The position numbers and the translations under genes are program-made. From positions 27,628 through 91,627 of the forward strand of contig JAFYYV010000006.1 of NCBI GenBank assembly GCA_017557405.1: DNA of 64,000 nt, read 5' to 3'. The stretch's first letter is position 1, and every line of letters begins with the position of its first letter. Under the pieces are notes generated by a model. It saw only the letters and a program-made list of their open reading frames with translations, was not told the origin of the DNA and ran no database searches. Source of the DNA: Prevotella sp. (lineage in GTDB: Bacteria; Bacteroidota; Bacteroidia; Bacteroidales; Bacteroidaceae). Below are positions 7,256 through 15,587 of the stretch, piece after piece.

Positions 7256-8638
7256 TTAGTTCTTGCCGAGAATGAGATTCACTAGGGATGTAACATCCGC
7301 AACGGTAAATCCGTTATTCCCATCGATTTCTGCAGCATTAAAGTCATAATTGAAAGGATTGTCCGTTGGAGTCACCTTGCCAAGGACAATGTTCACCAAA
7401 GCTGTTAGGTCATTAACATCTACTTCTCCGTCGCGGTTCACATCACCTTGCTTCGTTGGTTCCTCGAAGGGTAATACGAGTTCGGCAGTTCCCGTGTATT
7501 CCAACCATGCTTTATTAGCCGGCATTGCAGTACCCGTGGCTTTCACAAATCCCAGCTTACCTGATGCTGTTTTGCCAAGAACATACATTGAGTTGGTGCG
7601 AGCGGTATAATGATTTGCATTAAAAGAACTTGTACCGCTTTTAGTGGTATAGGTAATTGTACCATCAGTATTACAATAATAATTACCCTTAAAACAATTA
7701 ACCCCTGTATAATTTGTCGTCTCGATTCCTAATGCTCTAGGCGCACCTCCGCTAGTAACAGAGACATCCGGAGCTGTAAATAAAGGGGTGCCCGTAGGAA
7801 TCAGCTGGCAGTCAGCAGCTGCATTCGAAGCACATTCTAGTAACACCGGTGTACCAGCAGGAACTGTTCCACCCGTCGAAGCAATAGCCTCGCCAATCTC
7901 CACTTTCCCATCCTCGGCAATGGACGAGACAACGTAGGCATTCTCTACTTGTCCGCTCAACATAAATGCATAAGGAACGTACAGTGTAGTATAATACTTG
8001 CCACCGAACTCCACCTCAGGTTGAACATTGAAATGAGTTACAGGCTCAATATACCACTTAGCATTTGTTGAAGAACTTGATGTGTTGATGGAAAAAGTTC
8101 CATTATCATCTACTAAGTAACGATACCCGAGGTTCGCCATGGAATTATTATCTGCTTTTAATTCTATCTTGGCAGTATAGGTGCTTGTGTTATTAACACT
8201 TTCTATGGTTATATATCGATACACAAACTCTAATGTAGCATTACCAGCATAGGTTCCAGTTGTTAGGGTAAGTAGACTCGTGCCTTGCCCGATAAGGTTG
8301 TAGTCATAATTAGAGGCTTGGGTGTTCCTTTTTTTTGCATAAATGATTGTACCAGGATTAATACATTCTGCATCAGCAATCATGTGAATGTCTGTTCCCA
8401 AATACTTTCCAGCACACGCCATCGCACGTTCTTTTGCAGCACTATATAAAGATAGTTGTGTTAGGCCACCACCTGCGTTAGAAGCTACAATATGGTAGTT
8501 GAAAAGATCATTCGTCAGACTGATATAATCGCTCGTGTTCTGTGCATTTCGGAAACGATAATATCCAGTCCCATTGAGTTGAGCATGTACTGTTAGTGCG
8601 ATTGTGAGTAATAGTGCTATTGTGTATAGTTTTTTCAT
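7256..8638 (-). CDS. Secreted protein with dockerin-like C-terminal repeat (460 residues)
   Basis: The start at 8638 (MKKLYTIALLLTIALTVHA) gives a clear type I signal peptide; the longer frame adds 12 residues without a signal. The body is beta-rich with WYIEPVTHFNVQPEVEFGGK and YYTTLYVPYAFMLSGQVENA. It ends in two calcium-loop motifs, GDVNRDGEVDVNDLTALVNI and AEIDGNNGFTVADVTSLVNL, a type I dockerin-like pair. Such modules are common on Prevotella secreted proteins; no cohesin partner is visible in this window. It has the same end architecture as the much longer gene just upstream (start 12718) and looks like its shorter companion. Confidence 0.8.
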   Translation of the reverse strand: MKKLYTIALLLTIALTVHAQLNGTGYYRFRNAQNTSDYISLTNDLFNYHIVASNAGGGLTQLSLYSAAKERAMACAGKYLGTDIHMIADAECINPGTIIYAKKRNTQASNYDYNLIGQGTSLLTLTTGTYAGNATLEFVYRYITIESVNNTSTYTAKIELKADNNSMANLGYRYLVDDNGTFSINTSSSSTNAKWYIEPVTHFNVQPEVEFGGKYYTTLYVPYAFMLSGQVENAYVVSSIAEDGKVEIGEAIASTGGTVPAGTPVLLECASNAAADCQLIPTGTPLFTAPDVSVTSGGAPRALGIETTNYTGVNCFKGNYYCNTDGTITYTTKSGTSSFNANHYTARTNSMYVLGKTASGKLGFVKATGTAMPANKAWLEYTGTAELVLPFEEPTKQGDVNRDGEVDVNDLTALVNIVLGKVTPTDNPFNYDFNAAEIDGNNGFTVADVTSLVNLILGKN

Positions 8639-8654
8639 AATACCTACGAATATA

Positions 8655-8699
8655 AAAAGAACTCCCCCTTGCATGGATTGCCCCGCAACAAGGGGGAGT
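8655..8699 (-). terminator. Hairpin terminator between the two dockerin-tailed genes
   Basis: The perfect 11-bp arms ACTCCCCCTTG (8661-8671) and CAAGGGGGAGT (8689-8699) are followed on the minus strand by TCTTTTTATA. It ends the 1334-residue gene, and only about 15 bp separate it from the next start at 8638. Confidence 0.8.
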
Positions 8700-8713
8700 A
8701 TAAAAAGTTATTA

Positions 8714-11700
8714 TTACTTACCCAGACTTATGTTCACAATTATTACAGCATCTGTAACATCAACGGAACCACTTTCATCTGCATCGGCTGCATCGAAGTC
8801 ATAAACATCGGAATGAGTCTCAGGAGTTGCCTTACCAAGAGAAATGTCAACTGTAGCCGACACGTCTGTAACATTAACAACGCCGTCGCGGTTCACATCA
8901 CCCAAGAGCGTGAGCTTGATGGGGTCGAACTCCTCGCTTACGAGGAATGCCTTGTTGGCGTTGACTTCCCAGTTGTTGTAGAAGCCAAGTTTCTGGTCAC
9001 CTGTGCTTAGGTTGCGAACGACGCAGTCTTCTTCATCGTCCTCGTTCTTGAATGTGCAGAGGAGCAGGTCATCCTCAGTCAGACCGAAGAAATACTTGTT
9101 GTTGACAGTTCCGGCATTCTTGCGCTTCAAGTATTCATACTGATCTGCAAGCGATTGGCTTAACATTGAAAGAACAGATAACATGCTTTCTACCTGAGGA
9201 GCATTAATCTTATATTCATTAATCAGGTAATCGGGACCGACAAGGAGATTCGTCTCAGGAGCTGTGCCAGCTTCAGTGCTCAGCGTCAACGTCTGAGTCT
9301 GATTCTCAGTAACCTTCTCGTCAACGGCCAACTTCAGTAATACAGGAGTCTGAGCAGGGATCACACCCGTGATTTCCTTCTTCACAGCTACGCCCGTTTT
9401 CTTGTTGATGCTGGTTACAGCATAAGCCTTCACGTCATCGGGCAGTGTATAGGCGAAGTCAGTGTAGAGCGTTGTATAGAGTTCCTTGTCGCCATTCAGC
9501 GTGTTTTCTGCATTGAAGGTCACGTTGAAGTCAGAACGCTTCTCAAGTTTCCAAGCAGTGAAGTCAGTTTCGGTGGCAACATCGCTGGTAGTAATGGCAG
9601 TGTTACCCTCGCTAATGAAGTCCATCTGGCCATCCTTCTGTACGATGTAGTACTTGAAGTCGGGTTGGATGTACTCCACTTTGTCGATGTACTTGGAATA
9701 GTCGCCAATTAAGCTGGCGATATCTTCGTTGTCATTTATGTATTCCTTCACTCTACCCCAGTAGATCATCATGGTCTCGTGGGCGAAGTTCCATACGTTC
9801 TTCTCACTCGAGAGAATCTCTGTGTAGAATTGTGAGATGGCTGCGGCATCTTCATCCACAGGCTCTGTCAAACCTGACTCGGTACCACCCATCTTCACCC
9901 AGAGGTCGTGAATCTTGAAACTGTCAACCCAGCCTTGACCACGACCAAGTTTGTCTGCAATTCTCGTGAAGATATCCTTGACGAATCCTTCGAGATAAGG
10001 CAGACGTCCGTCAATCACTTCTTTGTTCTTGGCATAGAAATCAACTACGGGAGTCATACTTGGAGTCTTACCATAAATGCGGTAGTTGTTGCCTTCGTTA
10101 CCAAGCTTTTCGAGGTAGAGGTGATAGTCGAACTTGTCAGTAAACTCATTGGCAACATTGTTGAGACCTGGCTCTCCAATAAAGTTGTTTTCACCCAGTC
10201 TCTCCACGATTGCCTTAACGAGAGCGGGAACATAGTTCATGGCACGTTGAGCATAACCTGGGATATCAACACCTTGTGAGCGCAATACTTCAAGTTGGCC
10301 ATCTGTAGCTTTCACCTTGATCACGGTGCCAGGAGCTGCATCTGTAGCAGCCTCGTCAACGAAGGTTACCGTTCTGCGGCCAGCCACATTCACATACTTG
10401 CCGTTGCCATTGTTCTTAATCGTGTAGTAGCCATCCTCGATAGTTGGGCCTGCTTCCTTAGTTTCAATAGTGAAGGTCTTGCTTATCTCTTTGCTCTTTG
10501 AACCGTCTTGTTCAACCCAAGCTGTGATGGTAGTTGTTTCGTTGACATCAATAGGAGTCGAGTAGGTCTGCTCTGCACCACCGTTCAACTTGTACTTAAT
10601 TGTACCTTGTCCAGCAATAGCCACCTTCAGCGCCTGCTCGTATGTACCACCATCGTGGAAGATAATAGGCTTGGCAAGCTCAACAGGCTCAGGACGGGTA
10701 AGGGATACGATGTAGTTGCCTTGCTTAAATTCGAATACCTTATCACTACCGTAGATAGTTAAATCACCATAGACAACTACTTCATCTCCCTTTTGTAGCT
10801 GTTCCTCAGACGTGAAGTCTGAATTTGCAAGATTTTTACCTCGATATACGTAGAACTGATTGTCGGTTGAGCCATCATCTGAAATATAGTAAGTAGCGTT
10901 ATAATACTGGGTTGTGTTGATGTCATCAATTTGAGACACAATACCTTTCACATATACTTTTTCTAGAGTTACATCAGCTGAAAGAATCTTGTTGGCGTCA
11001 GCTACATTAAATGGATTGGCTTCAGTGCCTTTACCTGTTGTAATGATAACATTATACTTTGCATTTGCCACAGCGCTTTCATCTTCGCCTTTTATGGCTT
11101 TAGCATAAAGAGTTGTAGGTTCGCTGATGGTAAGAGCTGAGGAATAATCGTTCCATGTTTCCCCATCAGTGCTATATTTAATTGTTGCCTCTTCTGTCTC
11201 GCATGAAATCATTACCTCCTTTGCTTCGAAGTAAACGCCAGATGCCAAAGAGAAGGTCGGATTAGCTACAGTAACAACAGGTTTAACTACTTCCTTGTAA
11301 ATTTGCACATCTTCCTGACCAGAGCCATAACATGAGAATAGAGTACTTGAACTATTATATCTTAACAAATTCCTTGTGTTAGAACCTTGGAATTTGATAG
11401 TGGCATTTCCATTAGAAATAGATATTTCAGACTTGGCATTGGCATCAGGGGTGGCAGTGGTTTTCAAGTAATTACTACTTGATGAAGCGGCATATAAATA
11501 CTTTCCCTCTCCCGTATAAAGATACCAACAATCTTCTTGAGGAACTAGAATTATTTTTTGAGCGGCAGACGTAAGGCCGTCAATAATTCCATTTGAAGCT
11601 TCGGGGGTTATGCCAATTGCTTCTCTATTATTACCTTTGTCTGCTCCCAGCGCATAAATGTTGTTTTTATCTACAATTATTATTGCATCTCCTGCTTCAA

Positions 11701-12718
11701 GAGCAGAAGCGTCTGTTACCTTAACGAAATAATTACTATTTATGTTCTTTCGGTAAATATATATATAATTAGCAGAAACAATCTCGCTGTAATTGTTATA
11801 TTCGTCTACGGCAATTGCCTTTATAGTGCATGATTGGTTAGGAGAAAACGCGTTTGAATATAGATTACTTGTTGTTGTGGGATCGTTTCCATCAGTTGTA
11901 TAATATATAGCCAAATTTTCATCAGCAGAGATAGAAACTACACCTTCATTGTTTGTAATCGTTGGTTTGTTTGGTTGAATAGTGTATGCAGCAGTGGCTA
12001 TATTGCTGTTGTTCATATTGTCCTTCACAGCCATTGCCTTTATGGTAGTGTTTGTATTAACAGCGATAGGAGTGGAGTATATCGAGCTATTTGTGGTTGG
12101 GTCGACACCATTAGTGGTATAATAAATAGTTGCTCCCTCTGTAGAACTAATCGTCACACTTTGGGCAGAGGTATATATACCAGCAGTGGGCAAGAAGGTG
12201 GGAGTGGTGCAGGTTGATCCGTTATTATAGTTGATAGTAATTGAGTTTATCCAACAATACTTAGAACTTTCTAGTTGTAGATAAGAAATCTCAGAGTTGA
12301 TTTCAAATGTTAAATCTGAAAACTCGGATGTTAAGTTTTGTGTTGCGCTGCCGTTAACTTTTAAAGTAGCAGCTTTACTAGAGTTATATAGTTTTGCATT
12401 TACTATGACGGAAGAAGGAGTGATGGAGGATGCAAGGTTCATTTTAATAGTACCTGCAGCCGACGATGTACCTAACTTTAATCCGTAATTACCATTATAG
12501 CTTACTTTTGTAGCGGTAGCTAAATTGCCAGATAGGTAAGAAGAACCTTCTGAGACGATAGTACTACAAGCTGTTGAAGTTGAAGCTGCACTTCCATCTC
12601 CAGAGTTTGTCGAAAAAATGATGGTGTAACTGTCTCCCCACGCCGTTCCTAGGCCGCAGAGAACAAGTGCTACGAGCATCAGCGCTCGTAAATGTGTTTT
12701 TTGTAAGAAATGTTTCAT
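8714..12718 (-). CDS. Large secreted multidomain protein with chitobiase-type repeats and dockerin-like tail (1334 residues)
   Basis: The signal peptide (about residues 1-28, LMLVALVLCGLGTAWG) is followed by a Ser/Thr-rich beta domain. At least four chitobiase C-terminal-type repeats follow (ATIYYTTNGVDPTT, LAIYYTTDGNDPTT, ATIKYSTDGETW, TIKYKLNGGAEQTYST). An OB-like segment lies between the third and fourth (VKGIVSQIDDIN, KGDEVVVYGDLTIY). A long helical region near residues 780-1010 is followed by the conserved beta part, and two dockerin-like calcium loops close the protein (GDVNRDGVVNVTDV, DADESGSVDVTDAV). No catalytic site was recognised; carbohydrate or surface binding is the best guess. 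A promoter box sits at 12817-12824 and a strong terminator follows. Confidence 0.8.
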   Translation of the reverse strand: MKHFLQKTHLRALMLVALVLCGLGTAWGDSYTIIFSTNSGDGSAASTSTACSTIVSEGSSYLSGNLATATKVSYNGNYGLKLGTSSAAGTIKMNLASSITPSSVIVNAKLYNSSKAATLKVNGSATQNLTSEFSDLTFEINSEISYLQLESSKYCWINSITINYNNGSTCTTPTFLPTAGIYTSAQSVTISSTEGATIYYTTNGVDPTTNSSIYSTPIAVNTNTTIKAMAVKDNMNNSNIATAAYTIQPNKPTITNNEGVVSISADENLAIYYTTDGNDPTTTSNLYSNAFSPNQSCTIKAIAVDEYNNYSEIVSANYIYIYRKNINSNYFVKVTDASALEAGDAIIIVDKNNIYALGADKGNNREAIGITPEASNGIIDGLTSAAQKIILVPQEDCWYLYTGEGKYLYAASSSSNYLKTTATPDANAKSEISISNGNATIKFQGSNTRNLLRYNSSSTLFSCYGSGQEDVQIYKEVVKPVVTVANPTFSLASGVYFEAKEVMISCETEEATIKYSTDGETWNDYSSALTISEPTTLYAKAIKGEDESAVANAKYNVIITTGKGTEANPFNVADANKILSADVTLEKVYVKGIVSQIDDINTTQYYNATYYISDDGSTDNQFYVYRGKNLANSDFTSEEQLQKGDEVVVYGDLTIYGSDKVFEFKQGNYIVSLTRPEPVELAKPIIFHDGGTYEQALKVAIAGQGTIKYKLNGGAEQTYSTPIDVNETTTITAWVEQDGSKSKEISKTFTIETKEAGPTIEDGYYTIKNNGNGKYVNVAGRRTVTFVDEAATDAAPGTVIKVKATDGQLEVLRSQGVDIPGYAQRAMNYVPALVKAIVERLGENNFIGEPGLNNVANEFTDKFDYHLYLEKLGNEGNNYRIYGKTPSMTPVVDFYAKNKEVIDGRLPYLEGFVKDIFTRIADKLGRGQGWVDSFKIHDLWVKMGGTESGLTEPVDEDAAAISQFYTEILSSEKNVWNFAHETMMIYWGRVKEYINDNEDIASLIGDYSKYIDKVEYIQPDFKYYIVQKDGQMDFISEGNTAITTSDVATETDFTAWKLEKRSDFNVTFNAENTLNGDKELYTTLYTDFAYTLPDDVKAYAVTSINKKTGVAVKKEITGVIPAQTPVLLKLAVDEKVTENQTQTLTLSTEAGTAPETNLLVGPDYLINEYKINAPQVESMLSVLSMLSQSLADQYEYLKRKNAGTVNNKYFFGLTEDDLLLCTFKNEDDEEDCVVRNLSTGDQKLGFYNNWEVNANKAFLVSEEFDPIKLTLLGDVNRDGVVNVTDVSATVDISLGKATPETHSDVYDFDAADADESGSVDVTDAVIIVNISLGK

Positions 12719-12816
12719 GTCTTAAAGTTTAATATTATTAATTAGTTCTATTCGATTTTATGGGTTTTAGATAGGTAGATTTAGGATTGCGCGATGTATG
12801 CGCGCGTTATAATTTG

Positions 12817-12824
12817 CAAAAATA
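12817..12824 (-). promoter_or_regulatory. Bacteroidetes -7 promoter box (TATTTTTG)
   Basis: A TAnnTTTG match on the minus strand, about 100 bp upstream of the 1334-residue protein start. Confidence 0.55.
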
Positions 12825-12924
12825 CAAAAATTTGTTTTAGATGGTTAACTTGTGACTATATAATTTGCGGATTTAAGATTATTTAACATTGAAAGGCGTG
12901 TAAAATGGTAGTGTTTTATGAGTG

Positions 12925-12980
12925 AAAGTCGCCCAGAAAAATGTATCTTTGCACCGAAAAGTCGCCCAGAAAAGTGTAAA
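12925..12980 (+). repeat. Two direct repeats (AAGTCGCCCAGAAAA) around a TATCTTTGCACC box, orphan array
   Basis: AAAGTCGCCCAGAAAAATGTA (here split as AAAGTCGCCCAG plus AAAAATGTA) at 12925-12945 recurs with one change at about 12958-12978, a 33-bp period. A TATCTTTGCACC string lies between them. The same TATCTTTGCACC string and a 32-34 bp repeat period occur just upstream of the AAA/DUF4143 ATPase at 47.9 kb. Here no such gene follows, so it may be a remnant. Confidence 0.55.
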
Positions 12981-13173
12981 GAAACAGCGAAGTTGAGCAA
13001 TGAGAACAGTAAAATTATACATTGATATGTCAAAATAATTCTGAATTTGGAGCCCACGAGAAGGCTTGCGTTTTGAAAAAAATGTTTTGTGCGGACAAAT
13101 ACGCGGAAAATGAGCGTTTTCGGAAATGATTGATAGCCAACGACTTTCGTTTTCTTAACATTCTGCGAGGTAG

Positions 13174-13288
13174 TCAGAGGTATACATCTGACCGCTCAAG
13201 GAGCCTGCTACATGTGGCATCTAAGGGTGTCAGGTACCATAAGTAATCGTGTCGTTTGCTATGTCTGAGAACCTCAGATGCCACATGT
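13174..13288. other. Structured intergenic element (nested inverted repeats)
   Basis: The 838-bp gap between 12718 and 13557 holds no convincing gene. It contains a near-perfect 18-bp palindrome (TCAGAGGTATACATCTGA, 13174-13191) and then a 17-bp inverted repeat with one mismatch: ACATGTGGCATCTAAGG (13210-13226) against CCTCAGATGCCACATGT (13272-13288), with a 45-base loop. This could be a structured RNA leader or the scar of a small mobile element. The rest of the gap shows nothing I can name. Confidence 0.5.
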
Positions 13289-13454
13289 GACAATTTCCGT
13301 TGTCGAAAAGGAGGGAAATGGAGTGGAAATGCCGATTTCTTACACGTTTTCTTTTTCTAGATTGAACGGAAAAGTTGACAACTTTTTGTTGTGATTTTTC
13401 AATGGGATAAGAAAAAATAACGGATGAATTTATGAGATACTGAATTATTTTTTC

Positions 13455-13462
13455 TATCTTTG
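13455..13462 (+). promoter_or_regulatory. Bacteroidetes -7 promoter box (TATCTTTG)
   Basis: A TAnnTTTG match 95 bp upstream of the transporter start at 13557. Confidence 0.6.
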
Positions 13463-13486
13463 CAAATTGAAGTAATATTGAAGCCT

Positions 13487-13530
13487 AAAGAGTATAAAGG
13501 GGAGTGAGAAGCATAAAGGGTAAACCTTGA
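13487..13530 (+). repeat. Intergenic A/G-rich repeat (AGTATAAAGGGGAGTGAGA type), copy 1
   Basis: CTAAAGAGTATAAAGG followed by GGAGTGAGAAGCATAAAGGG lies in the transporter leader. Similar text recurs at 14981-15050 and 15413-15450, always between genes. Confidence 0.6.
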
Positions 13531-13556
13531 AGTGGAGCTCGCAAAACTTTAGATAA

Positions 13557-14603
13557 ATGAATGTGAGCATGCAAAAAGGAAGTAGCTGTGGCGTTTGGAC
13601 GACTGGGATAGGCAGCGTGCTGCATTTCCTGGTTGATGGACTTTGCATCTGCTGTCTTTATGCGATGGTGGCTCCATTCGGTTTGGTGCATCTGACGGGC
13701 GTTTTCGTGACCTACACCCTCATGGCGTTCGCCACTCAGCCGCTCACGGGAATGTGGGCCGATGCGATGCGTTGGAAACATTGGATGTTGCTCGGAGCCG
13801 ATGTGTTGTTGGCACTTGGCGTGTTGGTGGCCTCGCTCGTACAGGTAGTGGCTTCGGCTTCCATGAGAGAGTTAGTGATGTTTATGGCCGCTTCGTTGAT
13901 GGGCATAGGCAACTCGTTCTTCCATGTGTGGGGCGGCAAGCAAACAGCGCTGAAGACAGGAAACGACATTCGAGCGCTAGGCGTGTTTGTCAGCACGGGC
14001 GCGTTCGGGTTGGCAGTCGGAGGGCTGTTCTTCTCGTGGAAGTTGGCTTACGTGTTCCTACTGCTCATCTGCCTGTTGTCGGTGGTTGCCTTGAAGATTT
14101 CCCTTTCGAAAGAGGGGACGTTGGAGGCTTCCGGCGAGAAGCGCAGAAGGTTCAGCATGACCTTTGTATGGGCAGCCATACTTGCGTTGATGGCATTCGT
14201 GATGTTCCGCTCGTCGATTTCTGAGGTGTTCACATCAAATGTCAAGGTGTTAGGTGATGGGATTCCCGCTGACGCGCCTACCCGTAGCCTTTGGTGGGTG
14301 TTGGTGATAGGCGCTACCGCGATGCTGGGAAAGATGACGGGCGGATGGATTTCACGTTGGTTGGGCATTGTGCCCACCTTGGTGCTCCTGCTGTTGGGCG
14401 TTGCCGCTTGTTGGCTGTTGAAGAGCCCCTTAGCTTCCTCAGGAGGAGAATGGTGGCTGATGCTGACAGGATTGTTCCTGATTAATTGTACGATGCCCAT
14501 AACACTATATCTCGCCAACGAGGTGTTGAAAGGTCGGGAAGGATTGGCATTCGGCTTGTTGGCCGCCGCGTTGATTCCAGGTTATCTATTAGCTACAATG
14601 TGA
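13557..14603 (+). CDS. MFS-type membrane transporter
   Basis: A 348-residue protein with about ten hydrophobic helices (for example LLGADVLLALGVLVASLV, LAYVFLLLICLLSVVAL, WWLMLTGLFLINCTMPITLYLA). The MFS-like loop pattern includes PLTGMWADAMRWKHW between the second and third helices. The substrate is unknown, and the protein is somewhat short for MFS (usually about 400). Residues 236-246 (about GIPADAPTRSL) are encoded by a copy of the dispersed 31-bp repeat and fall in a loop. The next gene, another small membrane protein, starts 8 bp after the stop, so the two are probably co-expressed. A promoter lies at 13455-13462. Confidence 0.75.
   Translation: MNVSMQKGSSCGVWTTGIGSVLHFLVDGLCICCLYAMVAPFGLVHLTGVFVTYTLMAFATQPLTGMWADAMRWKHWMLLGADVLLALGVLVASLVQVVASASMRELVMFMAASLMGIGNSFFHVWGGKQTALKTGNDIRALGVFVSTGAFGLAVGGLFFSWKLAYVFLLLICLLSVVALKISLSKEGTLEASGEKRRRFSMTFVWAAILALMAFVMFRSSISEVFTSNVKVLGDGIPADAPTRSLWWVLVIGATAMLGKMTGGWISRWLGIVPTLVLLLLGVAACWLLKSPLASSGGEWWLMLTGLFLINCTMPITLYLANEVLKGREGLAFGLLAAALIPGYLLATM
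14262..14292 (+). repeat. Dispersed 31-bp repeat, copy 2, inside the transporter gene
   Basis: It has the same length and core as the copy at 1000-1030 (ATTCCCG...CGCCTACCCGTAGCCTTT) and lies in sense with its host gene. It is preceded by GGTGTTAGGTGATGG, which resembles the tandem repeat at 1956-1992. Confidence 0.75.
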
Positions 14604-14611
14604 GTTGAACG

Positions 14612-14959
14612 ATGATGATATGGAATTTGCTATCGACATTGCTGCCCACCATCCTGATAGAACTCGGAGTGCTGTGGCTGCTTGGCGAAACAAGACGAAA
14701 AGTGTTGTGGTCGTCGGTGGTGGTGAATACACTCACGAATGTGCCGTTGAACCTATGGTTGACCAGTGATTGGAGTGGGGGATTGGAAGAGTGGATGTTG
14801 GCAGTAGTTATTGGCGAAGTGCTAGTTGTGATAGTCGAAGCCTTGTGGTATTGGTGGTTTGTGCGCGAAGTGAAGCGTGCAGTAGTTTATAGCGTGTTGT
14901 GCAACGCCATCAGTTTTTTGACAGGCGTGTTGTTCCAACTGCTCTATTGGATTATTTGA
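14612..14959 (+). CDS. Small integral membrane protein (115 residues)
   Basis: Four hydrophobic segments (LLPTILIELGVLWLL, VVVNTLTNVPLNLWL, WMLAVVIGEVLVVIVEALWY, VVYSVLCNAISFLTGVLFQL) make it an inner-membrane protein. I do not recognise the family. It follows the transporter by 8 bp and may be an accessory subunit or a membrane protein of related function. Confidence 0.7.
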   Translation: MMIWNLLSTLLPTILIELGVLWLLGETRRKVLWSSVVVNTLTNVPLNLWLTSDWSGGLEEWMLAVVIGEVLVVIVEALWYWWFVREVKRAVVYSVLCNAISFLTGVLFQLLYWII

Positions 14960-14980
14960 ATCATTCAATTTTACAAATTG

Positions 14981-15055
14981 AAGTATAAAGAGTCTAAAGG
15001 GTAGTGAACCAGAATGAGCATAAAGGGCATAAAGGGGAGTGAGAGAGCATAAACT
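14981..15055 (+). repeat. Intergenic A/G-rich repeat, copy 2
   Basis: AAGTATAAAGAGTCTAAAGG and then GCATAAAGGGGAGTGAGAGA form two tandem units of the repeat seen at 13487-13530. Confidence 0.6.
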
Positions 15056-15094
15056 CCTTTTAAAGCATATTATAATAACCTAAATATATAGATT

Positions 15095-15412
15095 ATGATT
15101 AGACAATTGATGGACATTATCCCGGATTATCCCGGTGGATATCGTCCCATTCGTATCCGGCACAAGTTTGATACTATTATTGAGCAACCGAAGAAAGTGA
15201 TTACCGATACTATCCAATGTGCGAAGGATTCGCTCAACGATAGCATTTCGGTGGATAGTATGTCTTCGGCCAATGTGGTTCCTGGCGGAGCTAGTACGGG
15301 TGGCGATGATATGACGATGCTGATGTGGTCGATTTTCGTCGTGTTAGCAGTACTCGCTATGTGCCTCTACTTCGTTTATTCCTACAGGAAACGGCAGTTG
15401 GCCCTCGGGTGA
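15095..15412 (+). CDS. Small single-pass membrane protein (105 residues), unknown
   Basis: The N-terminal 65 residues are soluble (LMDIIPDYPGGYRPIRIRHK, KVITDTIQCAKDSLNDSISV). One transmembrane helix (MLMWSIFVVLAVLAMCLYFV) is followed by a short basic tail (YSYRKRQLALG). It probably sits in the inner membrane with the tail in the cytoplasm. No family was recognised. It is flanked on both sides by A/G-rich intergenic repeats. Confidence 0.6.
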   Translation: MIRQLMDIIPDYPGGYRPIRIRHKFDTIIEQPKKVITDTIQCAKDSLNDSISVDSMSSANVVPGGASTGGDDMTMLMWSIFVVLAVLAMCLYFVYSYRKRQLALG

Positions 15413-15450
15413 GAGAGTATAAAGGACGAAAAGGGTTTAAAGGGGAGTGA
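15413..15450 (+). repeat. Intergenic A/G-rich repeat, copy 3
   Basis: GAGAGTATAAAGGACGAAAA followed by GGGTTTAAAGGGGAGTGAAG is related to the copies at 13487 and 14981. Confidence 0.55.
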
Positions 15451-15528
15451 AGAGCTTTCTTCCCTCTCAAAAAGGCCGGTCATCATGTGAAAAAGGCTTA
15501 AATATTTGCGTTGTGCGCAATATTTAGT

Positions 15529-15536
15529 TACCTTTG
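15529..15536 (+). promoter_or_regulatory. Bacteroidetes -7 promoter box (TACCTTTG) with upstream inverted repeat
   Basis: The TAnnTTTG match lies 52 bp before the DUF1573 protein start. An imperfect inverted repeat, AAATATTTGCG/CGCAATATTT (15500-15525), sits where the -33 region is expected and could bind a regulator. Confidence 0.55.
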
Positions 15537-15587
15537 CATTGATGATAGGAGGAAGAATGTAGTTGAACATCAAGAACCGAAAGGATT

